64,000 nt of DNA from Thunnus maccoyii (Eukaryota > Chordata > Actinopteri > Scombriformes > Scombridae). The notes under the pieces were generated by a model. The model was not told the origin of the DNA, made no database searches, and saw nothing but the letters and a program-made list of their open reading frames with translations. This document shows positions 25,534-37,244 of the stretch, one piece after another. Location of the stretch: NCBI RefSeq assembly GCF_910596095.1, contig NC_056555.1, positions 9,549,501 to 9,613,500 on the forward strand, read 5' to 3'. Numbering within the stretch: position 1 is the stretch's first letter; every line of letters starts with the position of its first letter. The position numbers and the translations under genes are program-made.

Positions 25534-28500
25534 CGACACATTTGCAAGGCCATGCTGCACAGTAAGTGCATGAGCATAAAGCGAATCAGGGTGGGAAATT
25601 AAATTTGCCCTTCAAGAGCTGCAGTGAACGACAGATATTACAATTTACCGGCTGCTTTTACCTGTTTAACCAGCCAAATGTGAATTTTAGACAGGGGAAA
25701 AATGTCCAGATGCTGACTGGTTATATGCCATGTGTGACAGGCAGAGTTACAAAGACTCGCCGGTCACAGCCAAAAGTCACAAGAACTTGGCTGGTAGTTG
25801 CTGTTAATTTCCAACCCTGCTTTTTATGTGTATGAATACCAAGTGTCTGCACATTCTATCAAGTGAAACTTTTTAAGACCGTATTGATGTTGAGGCTAGA
25901 TTTAAATATGCCTTCAATTCTCCTGTTAAAACAGGGAAGGTTACAGGGTTTAATTGTAAAGATTTTAACATTGACAGAACCTGCAGACATCCAGGAATAT
26001 ACACCATTTATTGTACTACAAGGCTACAATAAATTAATTCACAGATGTATATGTTGACTTTGTTTTTAATAACTGAATGTCCAGTGAGGTTAACCATTAT
26101 CTTACATTTAGTCTGTAGCCAAAATATTCTCAAACAAGCAAAATGCAAAGATGCAAAGAACTCGACTAACCGGCGGCGATTCGTGCAGCTTTTGCAAAAT
26201 TCCCATTTTCGATGCAGGCGATTAATTCGCTCTTATCGTCCACAGTGTTTCTCCGGACCAACGCGGGTTTGCCTTTCCCGCATTTTGGAAGACTGAGAAT
26301 GGTGCTGGAAACAGAACAGGAATCAACTTTGTGAGTGAAACATCTGGTGCCATGATGACTCAAACACAGAAAAGATATATTGCCCTGACAGACAAACTAA
26401 CTGACACCCTATCATACCCTAATTCTAGCAAGGTAGTGTTTTATTATTCACTGTTGCTGTTCAGCTGCTGCTTCGGTGACGAAATGTCAAACAATTTAAA
26501 AATAAATGTCACAAGACACGAGAAATGTATCTTTGATCTAGTGGATTACCTGGTGCCTCCTGGCAGACTGCTACATGAGGAGATGGAGGACTCGGAGGCG
26601 CAGCGTCTCCGTGGCTCCACAGGTCTATTGGCTCTACTGGGCGTTTCAAGCTCCTTCTCCTCTTCTTCTTCAAGGAAACCGCTTGATAGGCCTGAGAGGA
26701 GAGACGGGCAAAAAATTCAAACTCCAGTCAGTAAATTTGGATCCAAAAGTCGCTTCTTAGCCGCTCCTGTCAAAATGTATCTGCAACAACTACAGGCTGT
26801 CCAATCAACCTTTAATCTAATTTAAGCAAACGGATGTATAAGAGTAAACAAGTGTGCAATTTGGGATTTGAGTGCACTGACTTGTAGGCAGCTAATTGCA
26901 ATATTTACACTGCCAATTTCTTGGGTTGGCAGTGGAGCTAAATGCTGTTTTACTAATTTAATCAGGCACTTAAAGAAATGCCGTTCAAATTCTCACATAT
27001 GGTGACTCAAAGAAACGTTTACCTGTGCAGACAAGTTTTAAAAATGTCCTGTCGTGTTGTTTTAAAACCCTGTTTTTCAGTGTGTTTTTCTCTCCATACT
27101 TCCTACCAGTGTCAAGTCTTTTAACAGGGGACTCGCCCTCCTCTTCATGTTCTCCATCTCCTCCCTCTTCCTCGCTATCTCTACCACCGCTGTGCTTCCT
27201 CTTCTTGCCGTGAAGTAGGGTCTCCAGCCTGGGTATGACCACTGACAGGAAGGATTTGGAGCCCAGCTGTGCGCCGTCTTCATCTTCCTCCTCCCCCTCT
27301 CCCTTTTCTCTGTCAGCTCTGTCAACATCCTCTTCTCCGCTCTTCGGGGGCTTGTGCGGACTGGCGGCCTTCGATTTGCGGAAGAGCACGGCAGTCCGCC
27401 GGTTGACGGTGCCCGTGGGCTCGGCGAGAGTGGACGTGGCCACCACGCTCACGTCTCTGTCTAGCAAAGAATTCTGGAGGCTGTCGTGAGAGTGGCCGTT
27501 GAGGCGTGGAGTGGAGGACAGCAGGTCTGGTATTTCCCTATCGAACTTGACGCCCTTGCTGTGAGTCTTGTCTTCGCAGTCTGGGGCAGCATCGATTGGT
27601 TTGAGAGTAGGGGGCTCGGGGTCTGTGTCTGAGTGGATGAGAGGAGGAATGGAGTCTGAAGGCTCCAATTTAGGAGGAAGAGACTTGTCTCCTGGAGGGT
27701 AGGAGAAGAAAAAAAAAAAAGCATTCATAAACCATTCACAGTTGGAATTTTCACTGTACAGCCAACATTCATCATTTAAACTGTGACCACTAAGTGCTAC
27801 ACACATTATTCACTTCATGGTGCACAGGCTGTTTTTTACAGTTTTTGATTATTATGCGCTACAATTGTTTTTTCCTTGGTTTTTTGGGTGCAATGCATCA
27901 GCTTTTATTATTTATATTGATGTATTTTTCCTTTGGTCTTGTGCCTGCAGAAGTGCTGACACTACAACTGATCATGTGGCTTTTAGGTTTATCATATGAC
28001 TGAAACCAGGCTCTATTTAGCATAACACCGAGGCACTTTAATAAATAAAAAAATGAGAGCAAATGACTTTTTCCTTTCTTTTTTCCACATGCTCATTACA
28101 ATGCGATCTTCACCAGACTTAATGTGACTCTGCACGCTGCAAGTTTGAACTTGAAAAAAAGCTACCGCAGTGACACAGCGTGATCCGTTGTGTTATGACT
28201 GTTTAAAAACGTTAGCTGTGATTCTAATAGTGGCAGACACTCAGTTGTGAACACAAAGTGTGCACCTTTGGTCTGTTCAGGGATTAGTTCCAGGAGAGAA
28301 CACAAGAATGTTGTGAGGATGTACCAATAACCTGTTTTCTCTGTCGCTAAAGCTCAAACGTCACCTCAACGTGTTATCCTAAAGGTGTGGCTATCTGGTT
28401 CTGTGATTTGAGATAAAGAGTTCACGTAAGGTTTTGTGTGTTGGTATCGGTAAGCTTCTTGAGCAATTTTCAGTTTGAACAAAACCTGCAATGAATTTTA

Positions 28501-31500
28501 TGACCTACAGAATGTTTGTTGGACCTTAAAAGACATTAAACATTATATCAGCACTGATAATGTTTTTATAGTATAGGTTTTTATCAGTTAATGATATAAT
28601 AAAGAGGCATTTGGCTCTCCTATTTCTACTATGGGGGGATAAGAGTTAGTTAATGTTTAGAGGTGTAGACTGTACAAGCAACATGGCAAAATTTGAAGTA
28701 TAATTATTATGTGTTGTGGTACTAAAAGCACCTAAAAGGAGACTATACATCAATGTTTCAGACATTGGGGAGGGGGAACAGCATGTGACTTTTTAGCTCT
28801 GTGAGGCTATGTTTTGCGTTGGGGTTTGGGGGTTAATCTCTGACCTCTGACCCGCGTTCCAGGATACCGAGGACATGTGACGAGCGCAGAAAAACAGAAA
28901 ATCGACTTCCTTATAAAGCTGAAACGGATCCATACATACCCTCGTCGTCTGGGAAATGTCCATTAGTCTTCAGTTTCTCCTCTTTAGGTTTACGCGACTC
29001 TGGCTGGTAGGGAACTGATGAAGATGATGCAGATGTGGAGGGGGTTGTGGAGGAAGAGCGGTGGTGGTGGTGGGAGGGTAGGACTCTCTTTAGGCTCATT
29101 TCGTTGCGCACGTCGTTGATGGTCTTTTTGAGCAGCTTGATGCGTTTGCTGCGGGAGGGGCTGGACTTCATGGCATAGGTCAGATCGAACTTCTCCAGTA
29201 GCTGCTGCAGCTGCTTGTCCAGGGTCAGGTGCTCCCGATGGGCTGGTACTAGTAGGTGATCCACTAAAGAAAGAATCAAAGCAATCAAGCAAAATATTAA
29301 AAGTTGCTTTTGTTCAACACATTTTATGGATATTCATCTTTCACAAATGCATCACAGAGAAATGTATCTTTGTTTCTGCCCTTACCGTCCTCCCAAGAAA
29401 AGGATGGTGGTGTTTTGATTTCAGGAGCTTCTGTCAGATGCATGCCGCTTTCCGTGTCAAAGCCGATCCTCTCCACATCACGCCGCGCCTTCCTAAGCAG
29501 CGCACCGCCCTGGTCTCGGAGGCGAACGGCAGCCCGGTAGAAATATGTGTCCTTTGAGTTATATTTCATGCAGTTGTCGACAATGAGGTTGAAGTCAGCC
29601 TCAAACTGCTCAAAGCTGCAGTAGCGCTGGGCATCGATGCGCTGCCGCATGGTGGAGAAATCCATCGGGTGCTTGATGTGGTCGAGGTAGTCGGGCACCT
29701 AAAGGAGACGGCGGATATAACGAGTTATTTTCAAACTAATTAAAAAATAAAAATATATCAATGTATTTTGCATTATCACCAGACATTTTTCACCAGATTT
29801 GAATATTGTACATGCAGCATCTAATGTCATTAATGTCAGCAAGTGCTAGACAATATTATCCTTTCCATGTAAAACAGCATCTAAAAACACTATATTTGAG
29901 ATTGATGCAAAGTTCCTTAACTTAAGAGTCTCACTGTCAACAAAAATACATGCACAGCTAACTCAAAACATGACGAATCTACTAGTATTGAATTGAAACC
30001 AGACTCAAAAACTGCGCCCAACGTGGGGCTCGAACCCACGACCCTGAGATTAAGAGTCTCATGCTCTACCGACTGAGCTAGCCGGGCTTCTGATAAGAAG
30101 CACCCTTCAATTTTTTACAGACATCACCATCTGCCAGTGGACCTTACTCTCGAGTTACATGTGCAGTTTAGCAGGAAGTCACATTGCTCAACACTGACTA
30201 CTAAGGGAGGGGTGGGCGGGGGTTGATTTATAACCCGAGCCACCGCGATCTGAACGTGTGCCACGGAGTGAGTGGATGTCTGTTGGTTGCAGTCTCTGTG
30301 GTGTGTTCCGAGTACAACTTTTAACAGAGGTGGGGCGATGTGAGGGAAAGCTTAGCCTGTGGTTATTCTCTTTGTGTGTGTGTGTGTTAGTTGTTTGAAG
30401 TCTGTTTGGTGTATCAGGGCCAAGGTTAAATCAATGATCATTTAACAAGGGCACACTGTGTTTTTCCCTGGATTCCCATGTACACTTTGCTTTGCTAAAG
30501 GCACAAAAAGAGTTAAATAAAAAATAACTGCATGGGTTTAAGTCAACTGTAAGGTTTTTAAACTCTAGATTATGTTGTATGCTTTTTCAAAATTTCTGAA
30601 GCAATCATCAGCCAATCGTAACACAGAAGAACTGGTAAAACAGGCTGTGTTGTGGTTAGTGGGTTTTCATCCAGACAATAGCACAATGGCAAAATGCAAA
30701 ACGCTGTGTTGCTACAGGGTACAGGTAAACATGATTAAATATAAACCAGCAAGTCCAGTTTGAAACTTTATCAAACAGCAAGTCACTGTATGGCAGTTTC
30801 AATCATTGTTCTCATTTAAAGCTGGGTTGAACACCTCTTGAAACACAGAGATATACGCATACACACACCCACACATAAAAATGTCCCTTACGAAGTGAAA
30901 TTGTTGTGTAAAAAAAGAAAAGATAGATTGCAACATATTCTTGCATAGGTGAACAGTATGGGTGAATATGTGGAATCCAGAAGTTTTCAAGAATCTAGTG
31001 AAGTTCACCTCGCTGACATCAACCGGCTGGGCGAAGATCCTGGCCTGGTCTTTAGCCAGGAGCTGGTCCAAGAGGGCCCTGAGCAAAATACTGAAGGGAG
31101 TCAGCTGCATCTCTAGAAGACTCTCCTGGAACTTAATCTGCCACACGGTGCAAAAGAAAAACCATCATCAGACCAGATAGTTTCATTCATTTTGCAGATC
31201 TGGCCATTGTCTTGAATAATTTCTCCCACCTCTAGTAAAATATTCAGAACTCGAACATCCACCTACCTCTTCCCTCTTCAGCTTCTCCCTCTTGCGGATT
31301 AGCTCCAGCAGCAGCCGGGCTCTCTCCAGGTCGTGCCGGAGCCGGTGCCATTCCTTCAACTGGTCCTTTAATGCTCTGCTCTCCTCTTCATTCTGCTTCT
31401 GCAGACGAGAGAATTGAAACAGAAATGAATACATGGACGGATAGAGTGGGATAGATCATATATAACAGCAGCGGCATGCAGGGCAAAACAATAAAAATGT

Positions 31501-33585
31501 GAAATACTTTATGAAATGTGTGAAAATGAGACATTATGACACATATTTCATGTGCTACAAGCTACTGGTTCAATAGTAGAAAGCAAAAAGAAGACTCAAT
31601 GTCTTCTGTGATTGACTGACTGATGAACAAACCGGTTGTGCATTCTTCTGAGACTGCAGGCTTGTCTGGAGGCGTCTGATCAAGGGAAGCCCGTTTCTGG
31701 ATTGCCTTTTAAGAGTCCAGTAATTTAGGACCAGCTCCACAAACGCTTTCTTCTTCTGGATTGACACCTGGTTCAGAATATTTTGTAACCTGGGGGAGCC
31801 AGAAAGACGGGTATTAGAAAAGATACTGCCAGATAACTGGCAAGAGTCACTACTTGAGCAGTTAAGTAAGTCAAGAAAACAGACAACGGGAACATACTGG
31901 TTTCCTGTGGTTGTGGTTTACAGAGTAATAATAAAACTCAACAGCCACACACAGAGTTTAACCGCCATCTGACGGTAATTCACAGAAGCAGTTCGCTGAG
32001 GCTTTAATTTGTGAGGACAAACATTAACCAGTGTCACATGTTCAAATCCTGCAACGGCCACATGTCCTCACACACTCATCAAGCATAAATGTAAACGTAA
32101 CTGAAAAAGCCACCCATTCTTAAAAATACAGATAAGTAATATATTTTACACCATCCATCTTTAATATAGCTCATAACTATACCTGTGAGCAGGAAAAGTA
32201 GGCACAGTAACAGGAGTTGCATCTTCAATTTCAACTTCAGGCTCAGGCTTCTTACTCTTACTCTTCTTCTTCTGTTTTCCTTTTGACTGTCCTTTACCAA
32301 CTCCTCTCCCCTTGTCCACTTTCTTACATAGTCCATTTTTGGGTTTCGCATCATCATAGATTGTAAGTGGCCTCCTTACGCAGCCATTAGGTGTGTGAGC
32401 TCCACAGTAGGCTGTCTTTTTCACAGAGAAGGTGGGCTCTCCCGTATCTGTTATCTCTTTGATCGGCTCCATCTTCATGAAGAGGCCAGCCTTTTGGGCA
32501 CAGCTGACGTGGAATGCGGTGTAACAGTTGGCTTTGTGGCACTGAATGCAAGCCCCGACGCCTTTCTCTTTACACAAGTAGCAGGTGAGCTTCCAGCGGG
32601 CTGGGGGAATGTGGCTGACGCCATCGATGGGTTCGATGAAGGTGGTGTTGGAGAAGCCGACCTCGGGGACCCAGAGGGCGCATACAACGTGGCCCCAGCG
32701 GTCATCTTCCGTCTTTTTTACTGCTCCACCCTTGCTGGGACAAAGGATGCAGTCAGCAGGTTGGGTGGGTGACTGGAGGCAATGTCTGCAGAGCCACTGG
32801 CCCTCAGGAATGTAGGGCACGCCGTAACATTCCTGGTGTACAGCCACGTTGCACATATCACAAAATAGAATAGCGTTGCTGTTGTGACACTCGCCATCCA
32901 TACAGATACAGCAGACAGCATCGTCGTCAATGGGTGCTTGCTTTTCACTGCTTTTATCCAGGCTCTCTAGGTACAACTCTTTCTCAAAGCGGTCGACCAG
33001 AAACTCAAAAACGTTATGAGAGATCTGACTGACCCCTTCACTTCGCCGTTTTTCATTGACCAAATCAAGCCAGGCGTAATCTTCCTCATCCATGTCGTAC
33101 TCCGTTTCCTCGTCCAGCTCTTCCTCAGTCTTCTCCTGATATTTATAAAAGGCAGCTGGACGCTTAGGAACTGCTGGAAGGTTATATTCCACAGTACGAA
33201 ATTTAGCGTCTGGAAGAGTCGGACCAGCATTACCACCGGCATGATGTCCACCTCCCTCTCCATGACCAGTGATGCCCAATGCAGCGTTTCTCTTCTCCTG
33301 GTTGTTTTTTAGTCTGACTGACCTCAAGAGGACCTGCTGCTGCGGTTTATCAGCATTCTCCTTATTGCTGGTGCACTCCATCATCTCCTGCACCATGGGG
33401 TTATCATCTGAGATCACCTCCAGCTTGTCATATATGCTGAGCCGATGGACACGTCCATCGATATCAAGCTCCACCATACGCTGCGCCTGGGCATAAGTCA
33501 GGATCTGCTTGTTGGGGGAAGGCTTGATGGGAGACGGCGGCCTCTGCGGCACCGCAACCCGGTGGTGCCGAGCTTTCTTCTTCAT
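23037..33585 (-). CDS. brd1: BRD1 (BRPF2), bromodomain and PHD finger histone-acetyltransferase scaffold
   Basis: Twelve coding exons join in frame to about 1255 aa: 33585-32183, 31789-31633, 31398-31267, 31137-31009, 29698-29386, 29263-28940, 27691-27107, 26691-26550, 26304-26171, 25416-25307, 24859-24705, 23220-23037; all introns GT-AG. In order: EPL-like N-terminal region (about 25-200), C4HC3 PHD finger (about 223-270), zinc knuckle and extended PHD2 (276-395), Lys-rich linker, bromodomain (about 570-680, with acetyl-lysine-binding Asn654 in MKYN), acidic linker, and PWWP domain (about 1125-1210) starting [14 protein letters not shown]. The family scaffolds MYST acetyltransferases (KAT7/KAT6 with ING and MEAF6) on chromatin. 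The tail ending SDLSDVD and the [12 protein letters not shown] motif identify BRD1 rather than BRPF1 or BRPF3. The start was chosen at the methionine 18 nt into exon 2, matching the usual N-terminus. Length fits the longer human isoform (about 1189 aa); the extra length lies mainly in the exon at 27107-27691. Confidence 0.96.
23640..23905. mobile_element. hAT-type MITE, family 1, partial copy in a BRD1 intron
   Basis: Starts gggatgcaactaac and continues through ttctcagagccaaaggtgac and caatgatataaaaacagaaa to cgaatttaacaattatatgatta, the family-1 order. It lies in the last BRD1 intron. Ends are eroded. Confidence 0.6.
25485..25530. repeat. (CA)n microsatellite in a BRD1 intron
   Basis: CA run preceded by a (CT) tract, about 70 bp upstream (on the minus strand) of the exon at 25416-25307, so it lies just before that exon's acceptor. 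Confidence 0.95.
30007..30011 (-). terminator. RNA polymerase III terminator of tRNA-Lys
   Basis: Five consecutive A on the plus strand read TTTTT on the minus strand, three bases beyond the discriminator base of the tRNA gene. Confidence 0.8.
30015..30087 (-). tRNA. tRNA-Lys (anticodon CTT)
   Basis: On the minus strand the 73-nt sequence starts GCCCGGCTAGCTCAGTCGG (acceptor 5' strand plus A box) and ends with GGTTCGAGCC (B box) and the 3' acceptor strand GTTGGGC plus discriminator G. The acceptor arm pairs throughout, including two G-U pairs. The anticodon loop is CTCTTAA, giving anticodon CTT. No intron is needed, and CCA is not encoded, as in eukaryotes. It lies in the BRD1 intron between exons 31137-31009 and 29698-29386, in the same orientation as BRD1. 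No base looks deleterious, so it is probably functional. Confidence 0.97.
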
Positions 33586-33602
33586 CTTGAAGCTCCGTGT
33601 TG
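32183..33602 (-). other. brd1: BRD1 exon 2 (first coding exon)
   Basis: Acceptor ccacag at 33608-33603, donor cag/gtatag at 32183/32182. It carries 17 nt of 5' UTR plus 467 codons and two bases: the whole EPL region, both PHD modules and the basic linker. This one large exon therefore holds all of the histone-tail-reading zinc fingers. The frame stays open 38 codons further upstream, but that part lies before the acceptor and is intronic. Confidence 0.9.
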
Positions 33603-34589
33603 CTGTGGAGACAGAGAAAGGATGGAAACAGTCTGAGGTCTGCATGTATTTCACTGGGGTCAAGTAAATTATACCAAGAGCAGAGGACCTCCAATCCAAT
33701 TTATTGAGATGGCTGTCACATAAGGGCTAGGTAAAACAACAACCAGGATAAATTACTGATACAGTGTTCTATGATGTAACACGCTTATTTATGATCGACA
33801 CAGACTCTCACTATCCACAATTCAAACCATTCAAACAGTAATATAACATGACAAAACCCAAACTGTGTCCAAAAGGTAAGTTTCCATCAACATCATGAAA
33901 TAAGGTTATCAAAATATAATGTTCCCTGCAAGTAAGATAACAAATAAAGTCTTTGTGTAAAAACAGATATTTGTGCATGTGATACATTTATTGTAACTGA
34001 TTGCTATGATGATGTCCCTGTTGTACACTGATACATAAGCTCTTCAAATTTAAACATTTGGTCCAAAACACAGTTAAAAATAAGTTTAACATTGTGTGAC
34101 TTGAATGCATTGTACTAACTTAAAACTTACTAGCTGACTCAGAAAGCAAAAGAAAGGTGCAGCTTTTATTGGTGTCACTGCCTCCGATTAGAGTGACTGT
34201 TTATGTTGTGAGATGTAATGTTGCCACAAGCCAGCTGTACGTTAGTTTTATCAATGAGAGGCATTTAAACGCGGTGGGAGGCGGCCACACAGGGCACAGT
34301 CAAAATGACTGCGCAGGACTTAGCACTTGACCATTTGGTGCAGAGATGCAATTGCCTTTTCACTAACAACTCACTAAGTGGCCAAGTTGCTAACAATAAC
34401 ATTAGCTAGCTAGCTAACTAGCAAGAGGAGCTAGCCACCCCCCTAAACGGAGCAAATGGCGTCAAACAAAACAAGAGATCTTTAAAAACGCTTGCGCCGC
34501 TTTGTAAACGTACAATCACCAAATGCACCGAATGCCTCATTGCAGTCACATATAAAGCAAATAAATTCAAATAAACCCAAAGTACATAC

Positions 34590-34760
34590 CTGGGATTCAC
34601 GAACAGCTTTGCTAGTTGAAGAAGACGATAGCTAGCCAGCAGCCTTACAAAGCAATGGCGACACGGCCTGCTAAGTGGCTCTATTTCCTTACACAATGTT
34701 CTCATCCAACGGGCGATACTGGGGTGTTTTCAGCTACTAATAAAAAGAGAAAGATGGCTG
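34590..34760 (-). other. brd1: BRD1 5' non-coding exon and promoter region
   Basis: A donor ccag/gtatgt is present at 34590/34589 on the minus strand, and the upstream sequence has no introns or frame. A YY1-type word aagatggctgc lies at 34751-34761, a common feature near vertebrate start sites. No TATA box is visible. The exact start site is unknown; 34760 is a guess at the upstream edge. Confidence 0.5.
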
Positions 34761-35129
34761 CTTGGTGCCTATTAGGTTTCGATGGTAGGCTCTACAGTGA
34801 ACACAGTTATTTGCTTTGTGGACCATTCATAGGCTAGAGTCTCACGCTAGCCACAGTCGACCAGGAGCAAACAGCAGCAGCAGTACGGACGGCTCATCCC
34901 CCAACACAACAATGCGTTTCACCAGACAACTCCCACCCGTACGCACTACTCTACGTGTGACGCTGGAGGTCATGTTGTTGGTGAGTCGTAGATTTCACAC
35001 AAAAGCCCATCTGTCTGTCACACAATCAATGCATTTGCCTTTTTGTCGATCCTTACAAGGCTGCACACGCACAAAGCTCCAAACAAAGCGCGAATCAGGG
35101 CAGCAGCACTATCTGGGTCAGCTGAGACA

Positions 35130-35650
35130 CATATAGCTCGGTGAACAGGGGTGATCATTAATAAATGAATGAGTTTTTCAAATTGCTATGTCTATCTGTC
35201 ATGCGCTGGGTTATTTGATTCAGCATTTCTCCTCTAGCCACAGTCGGAGGACAGTCAGGATACAAGCAAGAACAACAACAAACCAGCTGCGATGCCCCAC
35301 CCTGGTGACCAGTTCGCCCAGTAGTTATCCTTGAGGTTTAATGCAGTAACATATTGTACATATTTTATATTCGCTTTTTAAATCCTAGAATGACCGTGAA
35401 TGCAACATATTTCGTAGTAAAGCTGTATTTTCGATGTGTTAATATGGAAACCAGAACCACCACAGTTATGTAGCTACTGTTGAAAACTGGCCTTTTGAAT
35501 TATTATTATCATGTATTACTACAGTGAAAAGTTACTTGTAATAAGCGGACTCAGTACTGTCATTTTAATCAATTAGTCGTGCAAAACTGATTTGAAATAG
35601 CAATTAAGTATAGTGTCGTATGACATATTCCCTAAATGTATTGTCCCCTT
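35130..35650. other. Spacer upstream of BRD1, nothing specific seen
   Basis: Unique AT-rich sequence between the BRD1 promoter and the fold-back repeat. I see no exon or regulatory site I can support. Confidence 0.4.
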
Positions 35651-35654
35651 CGCC

Positions 35655-36456
35655 AGCCACACTGAGAGAAAATAGGCTTTTATCTGACATCACGAGAATA
35701 AAGTCGTAATTCTACAAGAAAAAAAGTCATATTACAAGAATAAAGTTGTAATTCTACGAGAAAAAGTCATTACCAGAATAAAATCGTAATTCTAAAAAAA
35801 AAAATCATAATATTACAAGAATTAAGTTGTAATTCTACAAGAAAAGTCATAATATTACCAAATAATGTTATAGTCTATGAGAAAAAAGTCATGATAATAA
35901 GTCGTAATTCTGCAAGAAAAAAGTCATTACGAGAATAAAGATGTAATTCCAAGAGAAAAGTCATAGTCAAGTCATAATATTACAAGAATAAAGTCGTAAT
36001 TCCACGAGAAAAAAAGTCATTATGAGAATAAAGTTGTAATTCTATGAGGAAAAAGTCATTACGAGAATAAAGTTGTAATTCTATTTCTATTCTATTTCAA
36101 ATTCCTGATACTCATAATAATGTGGTGCTGGTGTGCCAAAAGATTAAATATTTGGTTATTTGTGAAACCTATTTCTACCAAAGTATAATTTCACAAGATG
36201 CTCCACATTCCTTATTTTAACGCAGGTGGTAGAATGCTCCTCTGACATTTCCCCCTTGAATGGGATATTACATTTTTCTCATAATAACAGTTTATGCTCA
36301 TAAAATTATGATTTTTTTGTCACAAAACTTTATTCTTTGGTCGTAATATTACAGGAACAAAATCGTAACATTATGACTATGCTTGTAATATGACTTTTTC
36401 TCTAGTAGAATTACAACTTTATTCTCAAAATTTCAGAATGTTTTTCTCTGTGGCCC
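35655..36456. repeat. Fold-back (long inverted repeat) element
   Basis: The left arm (35690-36085) is a degenerate tandem array built on agaataaagtcgtaattcta and gagaaaaaagtcat words. The right arm (36280-36432) carries the same words on the opposite strand (gtcgtaatattac, gaattacaactttattctc). The outer ends ccacactgagagaaaa (35657) and ttctctgtggcc (36443-36454) are also inverse to each other. A unique spacer of about 195 bp separates the arms. The whole reads as a non-autonomous palindromic transposon; this word family is frequent in fish. No coding capacity. Confidence 0.7.
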
Positions 36457-36598
36457 TAATGTAATAACAATACTCATTTTTTTCAACTCTTTATTGTTTC
36501 AATCATCACATACAACATGTGACATTAGATCAAAAACAGAAACATTAATGAAATACGGATAACATAACAGATATGACTCCACTCTCAATAGAGTAGTA

Positions 36599-36868
36599 CA
36601 GTGGTTCTCAAACTATTTAATGTCAAGGACCCCTAAACTGACACAAATTAGCACAAAGATTTTGAAGATCTAATAAGATTTTTGCTTTTAGTTGTTTTAT
36701 TACAGGAAGTGTATGAAACCCATGACCAAAATATTCTTACATTCCGTCTTTGTGTTACTTATGGATGGAATTGTAGTGAAAATAAATAATTCCCCTTTTT
36801 GTTGGGGACCCCCTGGAACTCCCTCAAGGACCCCTGTGGGTCCCCAGACCCCACTTTGGGAACTATTA
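36599..36868 (+). mobile_element. Degenerate hAT (Charlie-like) fragment
   Basis: It starts cagtggttctcaaact, a textbook hAT terminus, followed by aaggacccctaaactgac. The right end reads gaccccactttgggaacta, an inverse of the same terminus (ttcccaaagtgggg). Flanking octamers gagtagta and ggatagtt agree at five positions. About 270 bp long, non-coding. Confidence 0.65.
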
Positions 36869-37062
36869 GGATAGTTCATCCAACATAGTAACATGACATT
36901 GGGTAACTATAATAATAATAAAGATACATTTATATAAAAACATTAATAAAATAATTAAAAAAAATACAATAATATAAAATAATAGCTTAACATAAAATGT
37001 AGGCAATAAAATTTAATTTCTTTAAATAATACTCCGTCCTAGTGAAGACCCTGCGCCCAGTG

Positions 37063-37070
37063 TGACGTCA
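37063..37070. promoter_or_regulatory. Palindromic CRE in the ZBED4 promoter
   Basis: A perfect TGACGTCA lies in GC-richer sequence upstream of the proposed first exon. An ETS-type ttccttccg follows at 37081-37089. Both motif types are typical of TATA-less housekeeping promoters. Function is inferred. Confidence 0.6.
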
Positions 37071-37099
37071 TTAAAACATGTTCCTTCCGTCCGACGCTG

Positions 37100-37244
37100 T
37101 GTGGAGCTGCTTCGGCCGAACGTGAAGTGCTAGCAAACCAGCAGACAAAAGCAACAAAGTGAACCCCCCTCCGGATCAATCAAATGTGTCATATTTAACT
37201 GTTTAGGAGCCGAAAACCTAGTGATCACTTCGCCCTACTACACA
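37100..37244 (+). other. zbed4: ZBED4 5' non-coding exon 1
   Basis: GC-richer sequence after the CRE ends at a strong donor, aca/gtaagt (37245). The matching acceptor, tctctctag, precedes 40123. The intervening intron is 2878 bp. The start of the exon is approximate. Confidence 0.55.

Noticed and set aside
26331..26825. 164-codon plus-strand frame
   Set aside because: Antisense of BRD1 exon 26691-26550 and adjacent introns; the minus strand explains the conservation.
23037..33585. Assignment of the bromodomain gene as BRPF1 or BRPF3
   Set aside because: There is no N-terminal C2H2 finger as in BRPF1, and the SDLSDVD tail, the CASESSISS motif and the ZBED4 neighbour all fit BRD1.
33586..33699. 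BRD1 start 38 codons upstream
   Set aside because: This part precedes the exon 2 acceptor at 33603 and is intronic; the downstream methionine matches the family N-terminus.
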